This document shows, in pieces, positions 36,353-44,479 of a DNA stretch of 44,509 nt. This DNA is from a virus, in IMG/VR virus record IMGVR_UViG_3300044704_000019, positions 1-44,509 of that record; one strand, written 5' to 3'. Positions within the stretch are counted from its first letter, which is position 1. Each line of letters opens with the position of its first letter. The notes beneath the pieces were generated by a model. It worked only from the letters and a program-made list of their open reading frames with translations. It did no database searches and had not been told where the DNA came from. Both the position numbers and the translations under genes were made by a program.

Positions 36353-37540
36353 GTGCAGGCCCTCACCGGCGGTCCCCGCGCGGCCCTGACCGCGGCCGCC
36401 GTCAGCGAGGCGCTGGACCTCAAGCGTGGCGGCCACATCCGGCACGGGATCACGGTGCTCGACACCGCGGGCAACGACACCACCGAGACACTGCGGTTCA
36501 CCAGCGCCACCGTGACCTGGTCCTACCGGCCGCCCGACCTGACCGCTGGGCAGCAGGCCGAGGTCGCCGCGGTCCGTCGGCAGGCCAGCGTCCAGACCGC
36601 CGGGGCGGTCAGCATCAACCTGGTCACCCGCCGGCTGCGGTTGTGGACTGAGTGGCAGCTCGCCGACAGCAGTTGGGCCCGCTTCCACCTAGGTGTGTTC
36701 GTCATCGTGAACCCCGGCGCGCTCGCTGATGACGGGGTGGTGCTGACCCGCACGCTGCAGCTCGCGGACAAGAGCTACCTATGGCAGCTCGCGACCCTGA
36801 CCGACCCGCTGACCGTGGCAGCTGCGACGGCAGTGGTGGCCTGGATCAAAGCCGACCTGACGTCCCGGTTCGGGGAGACCTCGTTCGCGATCACCGACAC
36901 CGGCGCGACCCTCGGCGGGGCCGTGACGTTCGAGTCCGGCACCACCTGGCTCGAGGTGTACAGCAGCCTGCTCGCCGCCGTCGCGTACGACCAGCTGATC
37001 GCTGATGAGGACGGCCACCCCGCCTCCACCCCACTCGCGACGTTGACCGGCAAGGGCCCGGAGCGCGCCTTCGGCCCTGGCCTCGGGAAGATCGTCGAGG
37101 CGGGGTCGCTCGAACCGTTGCAGCCGGTGCTGCCCAACCGGCTCCGGTTCACCGCCCGGCAGGGGCCGGCCTCAGGAGGGTCGGTCGGGAACGGCATCTA
37201 CATCGTCGACAACGCCAGCGCCGGCCCGGCCTCGATCAGCTCCCGCGGTTACGTCGTGGAGCAGCGCGTCGACGTCGAGGCTTACGACCAGGCCACCCTG
37301 GTCGCGGTCGGGGATGCGGAGAAGCAGCGCTACTTCGCGGGCGGTGGCGACAAGTTCACCGGCTCCGTGGCCCTCAACCCGCGCGCCTCGGACCGGGACG
37401 TCATCGCGATCACGCTGCCGCGCTTGAGTATCACAGGCACCACGTGGCTGGTCACGGACTGGACCTACCCGATGAACCCGGCGCTGGCCGACAGCGGGTC
37501 GATCCTGATGCCGATCGTCGCCGAGCGGCGGGTCACGTGA
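36353..37540 (+). CDS. Tail hub/minor tail protein
   Basis: 395 aa from GTG 36353. HIRHGITVLDTAGNDTTETL, AVRRQASVQTAGAVSINLVT and LWTEWQLADSSWARFHLGVF form the first domain; the middle (LADKSYLWQLATLTDPLT...) and C-terminal VEQRVDVEAYDQATLVAVGD continue a baseplate-hub-like fold. These features resemble DUF5047-type hub proteins of actinophages. It likely forms the tail tip attached to fibres. Confidence 0.7.
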   Translation: MQALTGGPRAALTAAAVSEALDLKRGGHIRHGITVLDTAGNDTTETLRFTSATVTWSYRPPDLTAGQQAEVAAVRRQASVQTAGAVSINLVTRRLRLWTEWQLADSSWARFHLGVFVIVNPGALADDGVVLTRTLQLADKSYLWQLATLTDPLTVAAATAVVAWIKADLTSRFGETSFAITDTGATLGGAVTFESGTTWLEVYSSLLAAVAYDQLIADEDGHPASTPLATLTGKGPERAFGPGLGKIVEAGSLEPLQPVLPNRLRFTARQGPASGGSVGNGIYIVDNASAGPASISSRGYVVEQRVDVEAYDQATLVAVGDAEKQRYFAGGGDKFTGSVALNPRASDRDVIAITLPRLSITGTTWLVTDWTYPMNPALADSGSILMPIVAERRVT

Positions 37541-38136
37541 GCCGCCTCGGCTGGGTCACCCAGCTCTCACCGTTGCGGGTGCAGCTGCTCGGTGACACCA
37601 CCGACGCCCTCGCCGAGGTGGTGTCGGACTTCACCGGCGCGACCGCCACCGCCAGCCCCGCCACCGCCACCCTGGTACTGGTCGAGACGGTCGAGGCCCG
37701 CCGGTTCGCGACCCGCATCCTGCTGCCCGGCGCGGCCGTCGACCTCAGCGCCTGGACCGCCTATACCCCAGCGCTGGGCGGTGCTGGCTGGGGCCTCGGG
37801 AACGGGACCTTGGCCTGCGCCTACCAGCGAATCGGCAAGGGCGTGCTCTACCGGATCTCCTTGACCTTGGGCTCGACCTCGACCGCCGGCACCGGCGGGC
37901 TCACCCTCGCGCTGCCGCTCACCGCGCTGCTCGGAACTGACCAGCCCCGCACTGAGGGTCAGTTCCTGAAGGCCTCCAACAGCGCCCGCTACCCACTGCA
38001 GGGCCTCGGCACGTCCACCACCGTCGACTCGGTGTTCGTCGCGACCTCCCCGATGGGTGCCCTCACTTCCACCGTCCCGGTCGCGCCGCTGACCGGCGAC
38101 AAGGTGCTGCTCGCCGGCCTGTACGAGGCCGCCTGA
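37537..38136 (+). CDS. Minor tail protein
   Basis: 199 aa from GTG 37537 (GTGA). Starts MSRLGWVTQLSPLRVQLLGD; the second half (WTAYTPALGGAGWGLGNGTL, LYRISLTLGSTSTAGTGGLT) looks like a small trimeric tail-tip domain often found as a separate protein. Function inferred from place and composition. Confidence 0.65.
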   Translation: MSRLGWVTQLSPLRVQLLGDTTDALAEVVSDFTGATATASPATATLVLVETVEARRFATRILLPGAAVDLSAWTAYTPALGGAGWGLGNGTLACAYQRIGKGVLYRISLTLGSTSTAGTGGLTLALPLTALLGTDQPRTEGQFLKASNSARYPLQGLGTSTTVDSVFVATSPMGALTSTVPVAPLTGDKVLLAGLYEAA

Positions 38137-38167
38137 TGACACCGCCGATGAGTAAGGAGGAATCGTT

Positions 38168-38380
38168 GTGGCCAAGGCCATCTGGACGACCGGCCTAGCC
38201 GTGCAGACCGTCGCCGTGGACGGGACCTTGACGATGACCGTCCCGATGCTCAACACCGGCGTCCGGCTCGGTGTGATGGTCCTGACCCTCACCGCGGACT
38301 ACGTGCTGCGCTTCGACTGGCGCCAGGACTCCGGCACGTTGCCGATCGTGTCGCTCGCCGCGGCCTGGAGCAACGTCTGA
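38168..38380 (+). CDS. Small tail-region protein
   Basis: 70 aa from GTG 38168, with the strongest ribosome binding site in the window (AAGGAGG, 8 bases). A beta-rich peptide (IWTTGLAVQTVAVDGTLTMT, LGVMVLTLTADYVLRFDWRQ). No family recognised; perhaps a fibre cofactor. Its stop overlaps the fibre ATG (TGATG). Confidence 0.65.
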   Translation: MAKAIWTTGLAVQTVAVDGTLTMTVPMLNTGVRLGVMVLTLTADYVLRFDWRQDSGTLPIVSLAAAWSNV

Positions 38381-40455
38381 TGGTCGCGACCGTTGTCTCC
38401 AACGCCTCGGTACAGGTCAACGCGACCGGCGCCTACAGCGGCCGCAACTTGGACCGCAACACCGACGGCACCATCTGGACCTGCGTCGGCTGGGCCGGCT
38501 CGGTCCTGGAGCTCTACTACAGCAAGGACGGCGGAGCGACTTGGACCTACGCCGGCGCCGGGAGCGACGTCGCCGCCGCCGGTGGAGGTGCCAACGGCCG
38601 GTCGCTGTTCATCGACCTCGACGACTACGCACACCTGGTCTACAAGGACAGCAGCAGCGGCAACATCTCCTACCTCCGTGGAACCCCCAACGCCGGCCGC
38701 ACGTCCTGGACCTGGAGCACTGCCTACGACTGCTCGTCCGTCAGTGGCGCGGTGTACTCGTTCTTCCCTGACGTGGTCGCGCACCGGGACGTCAGTGGCG
38801 GCGGATGGACTGCACACGTCGTCTGCTCCGACGCCAACGGCGGCAGCGCCCTGACGCGATACGCCCGCATCGCGATCACCTCGACCGGAACGATTACCGC
38901 CACGAAGTTCAACGACCAGGTCAACTACGGGGGTGGGGCTCAGGCCTGGCCCAGCGTTGACTTCCATCACACCGGAGACGGCAAGACCGTCAAGGGCGGC
39001 ACCCCGCACGTCTTCATCTTCTCCAGCAACCCAAGCGCCACCCGCACCATGCTCACCAAGTACAGCTACGCGACCGGGTCCTGGACGCAAGGCAGCTTCT
39101 CCAGCCCCGACCTCGTTCACTACTTCCAACCCACATCCGGCCCAGGTGCATGGGCTCAGATGTTCTTCGACGGAACCCGCGTGGTCTGCGCTGGGGCGTT
39201 CCTCAACGCCGGCGCGTATGACCTCATGATCTTCGAGCGGGACGTCCCAGACACCACCTGGACGGTCCGGACCCTCGCCAGCAACATCGGCACCACGACG
39301 GGTGCGATCAAGTGCGGCTCAGCGACCTTCGACGTCTCCAGCAACGTCTACCTACTCGGCTATGACGGCAGCACCCCCCCACAGACCGTCTACCGCAAGT
39401 GGGTCCGGGGAACCTCCACCCTGAGCTCAACCACGGTCATCGACAGCACCGACGCTGGGGCTGGCCCGGTCATCTCCACCCGCCGGGCGTGCGGCAACTA
39501 CGCCCGGCTCGACGCTGTCGGAACCAAAGGAGCGAGCCCCTACACGGTCGTGTCCCAGACCGTCGACCTGAACACCGCACCGTCCGCCCCGACTGGTCTG
39601 GGCCCGACCGGCGGCCTGACGATCGACCGGACCGTCGCGCAGACCTTCTCGTGGACCTTCAACGACAGCGACCTCGCTGACAGTCAATCGGCCGCCACAC
39701 TGCAATACCGGATCGTCGGCGCCGGCACTTGGACGACCGTCACGACCGGGGCAACCCCGAGCTACACGTTCGCGCCCAACGCGCTCGCCGCCGGTGACTA
39801 CGAGTGGCAGGTCCAGACCACCGACAACCATGCAGCACTGTCACCGTTCAGTGCCTCATCGTTCTTCACCGCCGCCAACCCCCCAGCCAGCCCAACCATC
39901 ACTGCTCCCGCCTCAGGCGGCTCAGTGTCGACCACGGCCAGCCTCACCTGGACCGCGTCCTCGCAAGACGCCTACGAGGCCAGGACCGTCGCAGACGCCG
40001 GTGGGATCCCCGACACCGCCACCGTCTACACCACCTCCGGGATCGTCATCGACAGCAGCGGCCGGTCCCGCACGGTCAGCTACGCCGTCAATGGCAGATA
40101 CGAACACACCCAGCTCAGGGTCCGCGTCACGGGCTTGTGGTCGGCCTGGTCGTCAGTGCGGGTTCTGGTGTCCTTCACACCACCAGCGGTACCAGTCCTG
40201 ACGGTCACGCCCAACGTCACCATCGGGACCGTCGCCGTCACCGTCGTCAACCCGTCACCCACGGGAGGGCAGCCCACGGTCACCTCCTGGGACACCTACC
40301 GGCGGGTCGGGCCGAGCGGTACAGCGATCCGGATCGCGAAGGGCCTCAACGGGGCCTGGACCGACTACACCCCAGCCGACGGCGTCGACTACCGCTACCT
40401 GGTCCGAGCGATCGGCACCAGCGGGGCCACCACCGACAGCACCTGGAGTACCTGA
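38380..40455 (+). CDS. Tail fibre protein with propeller-like and Fn3 domains
   Basis: 691 aa. Residues 1-390 contain repeated blades (GTIWTCVGWAG, YYSKDGGATWTYAG, YSFFPDVVAHRD, HVFIFSSNPSATRT) that look like a beta-propeller of the sialidase-like (Asp-box) type: SKDGGATW is a typical Asp box. From ~395 to 691 come three fibronectin type III-like domains (APSAPTGLGPTGGL, PPASPTITAPASGG, PPAVPVLTVTPN). Probably binds a host surface polymer. No obvious catalytic set was identified. Confidence 0.8.
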   Translation: MVATVVSNASVQVNATGAYSGRNLDRNTDGTIWTCVGWAGSVLELYYSKDGGATWTYAGAGSDVAAAGGGANGRSLFIDLDDYAHLVYKDSSSGNISYLRGTPNAGRTSWTWSTAYDCSSVSGAVYSFFPDVVAHRDVSGGGWTAHVVCSDANGGSALTRYARIAITSTGTITATKFNDQVNYGGGAQAWPSVDFHHTGDGKTVKGGTPHVFIFSSNPSATRTMLTKYSYATGSWTQGSFSSPDLVHYFQPTSGPGAWAQMFFDGTRVVCAGAFLNAGAYDLMIFERDVPDTTWTVRTLASNIGTTTGAIKCGSATFDVSSNVYLLGYDGSTPPQTVYRKWVRGTSTLSSTTVIDSTDAGAGPVISTRRACGNYARLDAVGTKGASPYTVVSQTVDLNTAPSAPTGLGPTGGLTIDRTVAQTFSWTFNDSDLADSQSAATLQYRIVGAGTWTTVTTGATPSYTFAPNALAAGDYEWQVQTTDNHAALSPFSASSFFTAANPPASPTITAPASGGSVSTTASLTWTASSQDAYEARTVADAGGIPDTATVYTTSGIVIDSSGRSRTVSYAVNGRYEHTQLRVRVTGLWSAWSSVRVLVSFTPPAVPVLTVTPNVTIGTVAVTVVNPSPTGGQPTVTSWDTYRRVGPSGTAIRIAKGLNGAWTDYTPADGVDYRYLVRAIGTSGATTDSTWST

Positions 40456-40486
40456 TGGTCGGCTCCGCGCAAGCTCGGCTCGTCCC

Positions 40487-40876
40487 GTGGCTACACCGGA
40501 CGCACCGGGCTACTTCGCCGTGGTGCTCTCCCTGCTCGTCACCCACGCCGCGCTCGCCGTCGATGCATTTCTGCCCGGTCGGCACTCGCTGCCGCTGTTC
40601 GCCTACGCCCGAGAGGGGATCGGCGCGTTCGGGGTCGTGCACGCCACCATCGCCCTGGCGCTCCTCATCGCCCTGTACCTGCCGCCGGCCAAGTCGGGAC
40701 TCGGCCGGCTCGCCTGCCTGGCGTCGGTGGCGACCTGCAACGCCGTCGCCGTGACCTTGTTCGCCGCCGCCGTGAACGACCCACGCGTCTCCTTCCTCCC
40801 GGCCGTGGTCCTGGTCTGCATGAGCGGCTCGAGCGTCGCAGCGTGGCGTGAACCGATCGTGCAGGCCCACCGATGA
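40487..40876 (+). CDS. Four-span membrane protein, putative holin
   Basis: 129 aa from GTG 40487. Four hydrophobic segments (YFAVVLSLLVTHAALAVDAF, GVVHATIALALLIALYLPP, LACLASVATCNAVAVTLFAA, FLPAVVLVCMSGSSVAA). Position at the head of the lysis cassette, between fibre and endolysin genes, suggests a holin or holin-like protein. Weak start signal. Its stop overlaps the next gene start (ATGA). Confidence 0.7.
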   Translation: MATPDAPGYFAVVLSLLVTHAALAVDAFLPGRHSLPLFAYAREGIGAFGVVHATIALALLIALYLPPAKSGLGRLACLASVATCNAVAVTLFAAAVNDPRVSFLPAVVLVCMSGSSVAAWREPIVQAHR

Positions 40877-41376
40877 CGCCGTCGGACTTCGGGACCATCG
40901 GCGCCGGCGCCGCAGCGGTCCTCACCGTCCTGTGGGCCGTCATGAAGGACCGGCGCAGCGAGCGACGCAGCAACGTCCAAGAGGACGCCTCGAGCGCCAC
41001 CGCCGCCTTCGCCGGGTTCGAAGGTCTCGTCTCGGACCTGCGCAAGGACCTCGTCCGGCTCCGCGCGGAGCGCGACGACGACCGGCTCCGCAGCTCCGCG
41101 GCTGAGGCCCGTCAGGTCGCCCGCGAGCTCATCCTGAACGCCGAGATCGATCGCCTGCGCCGGGAGGTCGAGCTCCTCCGCGCGCAGCTCGCCGCGGTTG
41201 GCCAAGGCCGCCCGGGCAGGGACGGCGCGGACGGGGTCGACGGCAGCCCCGGTCACGACGGCCGCGACGGGGCCGCCGGCGTGAACGGCACGAACGGCAC
41301 CAACGGTCTCAACGGCGTCCGGGACCGCAACCCAACCGAGCGCGAGCGCTCCACCGACACGCAGGGGGAACGATGA
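40873..41376 (+). CDS. Membrane-anchored coiled-coil protein with collagen-like tail
   Basis: 167 aa. Residues 8-23 form a membrane helix (TIGAGAAAVLTVLWAV); residues 40-110 form a long coiled coil (LVSDLRKDLVRLRAERDDD, EIDRLRREVELLRAQLAAVG); residues 112-150 are about 13 collagen-like G-x-y triplets (GRDGADGVDGSPGHDGRDGA). The collagen-type part and coiled coil predict a trimer anchored in the membrane. It lies between putative holin and endolysin genes; a spanin-like or endolysin-linked role is a guess. Confidence 0.75.
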   Translation: MTPSDFGTIGAGAAAVLTVLWAVMKDRRSERRSNVQEDASSATAAFAGFEGLVSDLRKDLVRLRAERDDDRLRSSAAEARQVARELILNAEIDRLRREVELLRAQLAAVGQGRPGRDGADGVDGSPGHDGRDGAAGVNGTNGTNGLNGVRDRNPTERERSTDTQGER

Positions 41377-42101
41377 GCGCGACTGCCGCGGACCTGATCC
41401 GCATCGCTGAAGGCCAGGTCGGCTACGTCGAGCAGGGTGGCTCGACCGGTCACAACGGCAACCTCACCCAGTTCGGCAAGGCCTACGGCCTGGACGGCTA
41501 CGCCTGGTGCTCGATCTTCGTCTGGTGGTGCTTCCACACCCTCGGGATCGACGTGCGGCACACCGTCGCGGCGAACTACTCCGGCGCCGAGCAGGCCATG
41601 GAGGGCTTCTTCCGGCACGGCTGGAAGGTCGCCGGGACCGACCATCAACCGCACCCGGGTGACGTCGTGTTCTTCCACTTCGACGGGGAGCACTCCGGCG
41701 CTAACCACACCGGCATCGTGGTCAGCGCCGACGCCGGTGGCGTCCACACCATCGAGGGCAACACCTCCACCGGTGACCGGGGCTCCCAGGTCAACGGCGG
41801 CGGCGTCTACCGCCGGTACCGGCGGTGGGGCGTCGTCATCGGCTACGGCCGCTACCCACTGCCCACCGCAGCCCCGCAGCCGGCGCCCCCCGCCCGCCAG
41901 TACCCGACCCTGAAGCAGCCGATGGGCAGCGCCGGGCCCCCCTCGAGCGACGTCCACAACATGCAGAAGCTCCTGCACCTGAACGCGGACGGCATCTACG
42001 ACAGCCGCACTGCGAAGGCCGTCGGCCGGTTCCAGGCTGCCCACAGCCTGCACGTCGACAACATCGCCGGCCCGGCGACCTTGAGAAGGATGGGGTTCTA
42101 G
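41373..42101 (+). CDS. Endolysin: CHAP plus peptidoglycan-binding domain
   Basis: 242 aa from ATG 41373 (ATGA overlap). Residues 1-150 form a CHAP amidase/peptidase with C46 (YAWCSIFVWWC), H112 (ANHTGIVV) and a downstream EGN polar residue. Residues 180-242 contain a PG_binding_1 repeat (MQKLLHLNADGIYDSRTAKA VGRFQAAHSL). A Pro-rich linker separates them. It cleaves host peptidoglycan at lysis. Full-length for this architecture. Confidence 0.92.
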   Translation: MSATAADLIRIAEGQVGYVEQGGSTGHNGNLTQFGKAYGLDGYAWCSIFVWWCFHTLGIDVRHTVAANYSGAEQAMEGFFRHGWKVAGTDHQPHPGDVVFFHFDGEHSGANHTGIVVSADAGGVHTIEGNTSTGDRGSQVNGGGVYRRYRRWGVVIGYGRYPLPTAAPQPAPPARQYPTLKQPMGSAGPPSSDVHNMQKLLHLNADGIYDSRTAKAVGRFQAAHSLHVDNIAGPATLRRMGF

Positions 42102-42287
42102 ATGATCACCAAGCTCAAAGCCGAGCCGGTGGCGTTCTGGGGCGGGCTCGTCACTGCTGCCTTGGCCATCATGGGCTTCGCCGGGGTGAGCGCTGACCTG
42201 ATCGCTCTGGTGGGGACGGTGTCGACCGCCGTGGGCATCCCGGTCGTGCGGTCCCGCGTCAGCCCCGTCAAGGTGACGCGCACCTAA
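42102..42287 (+). CDS. Small holin-like membrane protein
   Basis: 61 aa, starting in the base after the endolysin stop. Two short hydrophobic segments (VAFWGGLVTAALAIMGFAGV, LIALVGTVSTAVGIPVV) separated by SAD, with a basic C-terminus: a typical small holin of actinophages. Stop overlaps the convergent HNH stop on the other strand. Confidence 0.8.
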   Translation: MITKLKAEPVAFWGGLVTAALAIMGFAGVSADLIALVGTVSTAVGIPVVRSRVSPVKVTRT

Positions 42288-42733
42288 CCGGATTTCGGTG
42301 CAAGCTCCATCTGTCCCCTCGGTGCCCGCTGTTGCCTCCGGCGTTCGCCGGCCGGCCGCGCCCAACCCCGCTCAGCCGTCCGGATCCGGTGGCAGTTCGC
42401 ACAGACCACGTCGCACTTCGCGATCTCAGCGTCGATGTCGGCCAGAGTGGCGCTCGTGACTAGTGCTGCCACCGATGCTCGCTTCGGCCCGGTGCCGGGC
42501 CGATGATCAAAGTCCAGGGCTGCCGGGTGGTCGGAGTACCCACAGTCCATACATCCGCGCTCCAGCTTGATGGCGTCCACGTGCGCCCGTCGGGCTGCGA
42601 TCCGCTCAAGACTGGCCCTGGCCGTGCAGACGCGACATCTCGAGTCCAGGAACGCCCGGCCCGTTCTCGGTCGGTGCAGTTGGAAGTTGCTCAGCGGTAG
42701 CTCCTGCTCACACCCGATGCAGGTCTTCGTCAT
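42284..42733 (-). CDS. HNH endonuclease-like protein, minus strand
   Basis: 149 aa, convergent with the holin gene. CIGCEQELPLSNF...CRVC is a first zinc knuckle; CMDCGYSDHPAALDFDHRPG and CDVVCANCHRIRTAER form the HNH core with DFDH catalytic His. It resembles homing-type or recombination-linked HNH proteins. It interrupts the rightward transcription at the end of the late operon and could be a mobile passenger. Confidence 0.85.
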   Translation of the reverse strand: MTKTCIGCEQELPLSNFQLHRPRTGRAFLDSRCRVCTARASLERIAARRAHVDAIKLERGCMDCGYSDHPAALDFDHRPGTGPKRASVAALVTSATLADIDAEIAKCDVVCANCHRIRTAERGWARPAGERRRQQRAPRGQMELAPKSG

Positions 42734-42782
42734 CCCCGCAGGCTTGCAATGACTACCGACAGATCGGGTGCAGCGCTAGAAC

Positions 42783-42995
42783 CTAGGAACCCGGAGCGAG
42801 GTCCTGCTGCAGCGCGGTGCCCAGGGTGGCCACCAGCTTCTCGGCACTCGACCGGGCCTCCCGGATGTTGTCCCGCATCGGCCCGCGCTGGGTGCGCAGG
42901 TCGACTCCCTGCAGTGACGCTGCCGCGCGCCCAGCGGCGACATGCGCATCCGACAGCAGCCGGGACGTGGACTTTTCCTGGACCGAGCGAGGCAT
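42783..42995 (-). CDS. Small helical protein next to recombinase 2
   Basis: 70 aa from ATG 42995, AAGGAG 6 bases upstream. Mostly helical and basic (VQEKSTSRLLSDAHVAAGRA, RGPMRDNIREARSSAEKLVA). Divergent from recombinase 2, with a 27-nt palindrome between them. Possibly a regulator or recombination factor, but nothing identifies it. Confidence 0.6.
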   Translation of the reverse strand: MPRSVQEKSTSRLLSDAHVAAGRAAASLQGVDLRTQRGPMRDNIREARSSAEKLVATLGTALQQDLAPGS

Positions 42996-43057
42996 GGCGT
43001 TCTCCTTCGTGAGGGGCCGTGCGGCCCGATCGGCCCAAATTGGAACACATCCAGCCA

Positions 43058-43084
43058 ATGCGTGAAGCGAATCGCTTCACGCAT
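43058..43084. promoter_or_regulatory. 27-nt palindrome, 13-bp arms
   Basis: ATGCGTGAAGCGA, centre A, TCGCTTCACGCAT: perfect 13-bp arms. It lies between divergent genes (42995 and 43116). Such near-continuous symmetry is typical of a repressor operator. CCAAATTGG (43035-43043) nearby is a second short palindrome. No transcriptional regulator gene is adjacent, so the cognate protein is unknown. Confidence 0.65.
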
Positions 43085-43115
43085 CACGCCTCACCGAAGG
43101 ATCGGGAGCCCCCCC

Positions 43116-44009
43116 ATGACGGAGCTCGCGGTCGTGCACCACGGCGTCCTCGAACCGCACCAGCCTGCTGCCGGGCCCGGGCCGGCGTTCTACGCCCAGG
43201 CCTTCCTGGCCGGCTACAGCGGCCGGACCAGGGAGTCCTACGAGACGACCCTGCGGCAGTGGGGGACCTGGTGCCTCGAACACAGCGTCGAAGTGATGGC
43301 CGTGCAGCGCGCCCACGTCCAGGTCTACGCCCGCGACCTCGAGCAGGCCGGCCGAGCACCCGCGACCATCGCCCAGAAGCTGTCCGCCGTCGGCGGGCTG
43401 TACGCCTACCTCGTCATCGAAGGCGTCCTGCCCAAGAACCCGGTCCAGCACGTACGCCGGCCCAAGGTCAGCGACGAGAGCCCCCGCTTCGGCCTGGACA
43501 AGGCCGAGCTCCTGCAGCTGTTGGCGATCGCCAACACGCACAGCCCCGAGGCGCACTGCCTGATCTGCCTGCTCGCCCTCAACGGCCTGCGTGTCAGCGA
43601 GGTCTGCGGGGCCGGCGCCGACGACCTCGACGTCGAACTCGGCCACCAGGTCCTCGCCATCATCCGCAAGGGCGGCAAGAAGGCCCGGGTGCCGCTCGGT
43701 ACCCGCACCGCCCAGGCCGTCGCCGATCTAGGCCGAACGGCCGACGAGAGTCTCATCGGTTTGGACCGATACGCCGCCTGGCGCCTCGTACGGCAGCTCG
43801 TCGACGAGGCCGGCATCACCAAGCGGATCTCGCCCCACTCGCTCCGTCACACGTTCGTGACCCTCGCCCTCGAAGCCGGCGCCCCGTTGCACATCGTCCA
43901 AGAGGCCGCCGGCCACGCCGACCCCCGCACCACCCAGCGCTACAACCGCGGCCGCAAGCGCCTCGACAACCACGCCACCTTCGCCCTACAGACCTTCCTC
44001 GACCAGTAA
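43116..44009 (+). CDS. int: Tyrosine recombinase 2
   Basis: 297 aa from ATG 43116 (GGGAG upstream). Core-binding domain (YSGRTRESYETTLRQWGTWC, HVQVYARDLEQAGR) then catalytic residues R159 (GLRVSE), K185, H241 and R244 (HSLRHT), H267 (GHAD), Y276 (RYNR). XerC/D-like, complete. Both N-terminal regions (FLAGYSGRT..Y..L..W..WCLE) resemble recombinase 1. Likely phage integrase; the HTH gene at the left end would be its directionality factor if the element is circular. Confidence 0.93.
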   Translation: MTELAVVHHGVLEPHQPAAGPGPAFYAQAFLAGYSGRTRESYETTLRQWGTWCLEHSVEVMAVQRAHVQVYARDLEQAGRAPATIAQKLSAVGGLYAYLVIEGVLPKNPVQHVRRPKVSDESPRFGLDKAELLQLLAIANTHSPEAHCLICLLALNGLRVSEVCGAGADDLDVELGHQVLAIIRKGGKKARVPLGTRTAQAVADLGRTADESLIGLDRYAAWRLVRQLVDEAGITKRISPHSLRHTFVTLALEAGAPLHIVQEAAGHADPRTTQRYNRGRKRLDNHATFALQTFLDQ

Positions 44010-44048
44010 CCAGTAACAAGAAACCGGTAAGTACCGGTACCTCACACT
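44010..44048. other. Short repeats downstream of recombinase 2 (possible att region)
   Basis: Just after the stop are direct repeats CCAGTAA CCAGTAA (around the stop codon) and ACCGGTA repeats (AACCGGTAAGTACCGGTACC). Integrase-adjacent repeats are often att arm or core sites. There is no tRNA-like core, so this is only a candidate. Confidence 0.3.
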
Positions 44049-44095
44049 CCGCCCCGGCGCGACCGTCCCCTCGGTCGTTACCGGGGCGGTTCATT
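44049..44095 (+). terminator. Strong terminator after recombinase 2
   Basis: CCGCCCCGG (44049-44057) pairs with CCGGGGCGG (44081-44089); inside, CGACCG (44060-44065) pairs with CGGTCG (44072-44077). A T-rich TTCATTGCATT follows. The lipoprotein gene beyond must have its own promoter. Confidence 0.75.
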
Positions 44096-44135
44096 GCATT
44101 CCAACCTTCTCCCACGACCAAGCCGGGCCGGGAAC

Positions 44136-44141
44136 TATGGT
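44136..44141 (+). promoter_or_regulatory. -10-like element of the lipoprotein gene
   Basis: TATGGT fits the TAnnnT pattern and lies 9 bases before the ATG at 44150. With no Shine-Dalgarno site before this ATG, a leaderless transcript starting at or near the ATG is plausible. The -35 region is not clear. Confidence 0.3.
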
Positions 44142-44149
44142 CCGCCCGC

Positions 44150-44479
44150 ATGAGACACATCGTGATCGGCTTGACTCTGCTTCTGGCGGCCGGTTGCGGT
44201 GGAGGCGACCCCCATGCCCAGGCTGCGTGCCGACATGTTCGAGAGGCTGCCGCGGTAGATGAGCGCACTGACTCAACGTCGCTCGGGGCGATGGTGGATG
44301 TGGCCAAGGCAGAGTTCGCCGCGATTGCAGAAGCCAAGAAGGCCGGGAATCCTGGCCTGAGGAAGGCCGGGGGGGCGACGGATCTCGGCAGCGGCTTGCC
44401 CCTGGACGATCCGCTGTACCGCAACCCCGCTGATGTTGCCTTCAACGCTGTGCTGGACTGGTGCCGTGCAAACGGCTAG
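44150..44479 (+). CDS. Putative exported lipoprotein
   Basis: 109 aa. MRHIVIGLTLLLAAGCGGGD: a basic start, hydrophobic core and lipobox-like AAGC with C16 as the lipidated residue, then a soluble helical region (SLGAMVDVAKAEFAAIAEAK) and two Cys (ACRHV, DWCRAN) that may pair. Independent of the recombinase (terminator between). Small prophage lipoproteins next to integrases often exclude superinfecting phages or alter the surface; that role is inferred. Its TAG stop lies in CTAG array 4. Confidence 0.7.
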   Translation: MRHIVIGLTLLLAAGCGGGDPHAQAACRHVREAAAVDERTDSTSLGAMVDVAKAEFAAIAEAKKAGNPGLRKAGGATDLGSGLPLDDPLYRNPADVAFNAVLDWCRANG

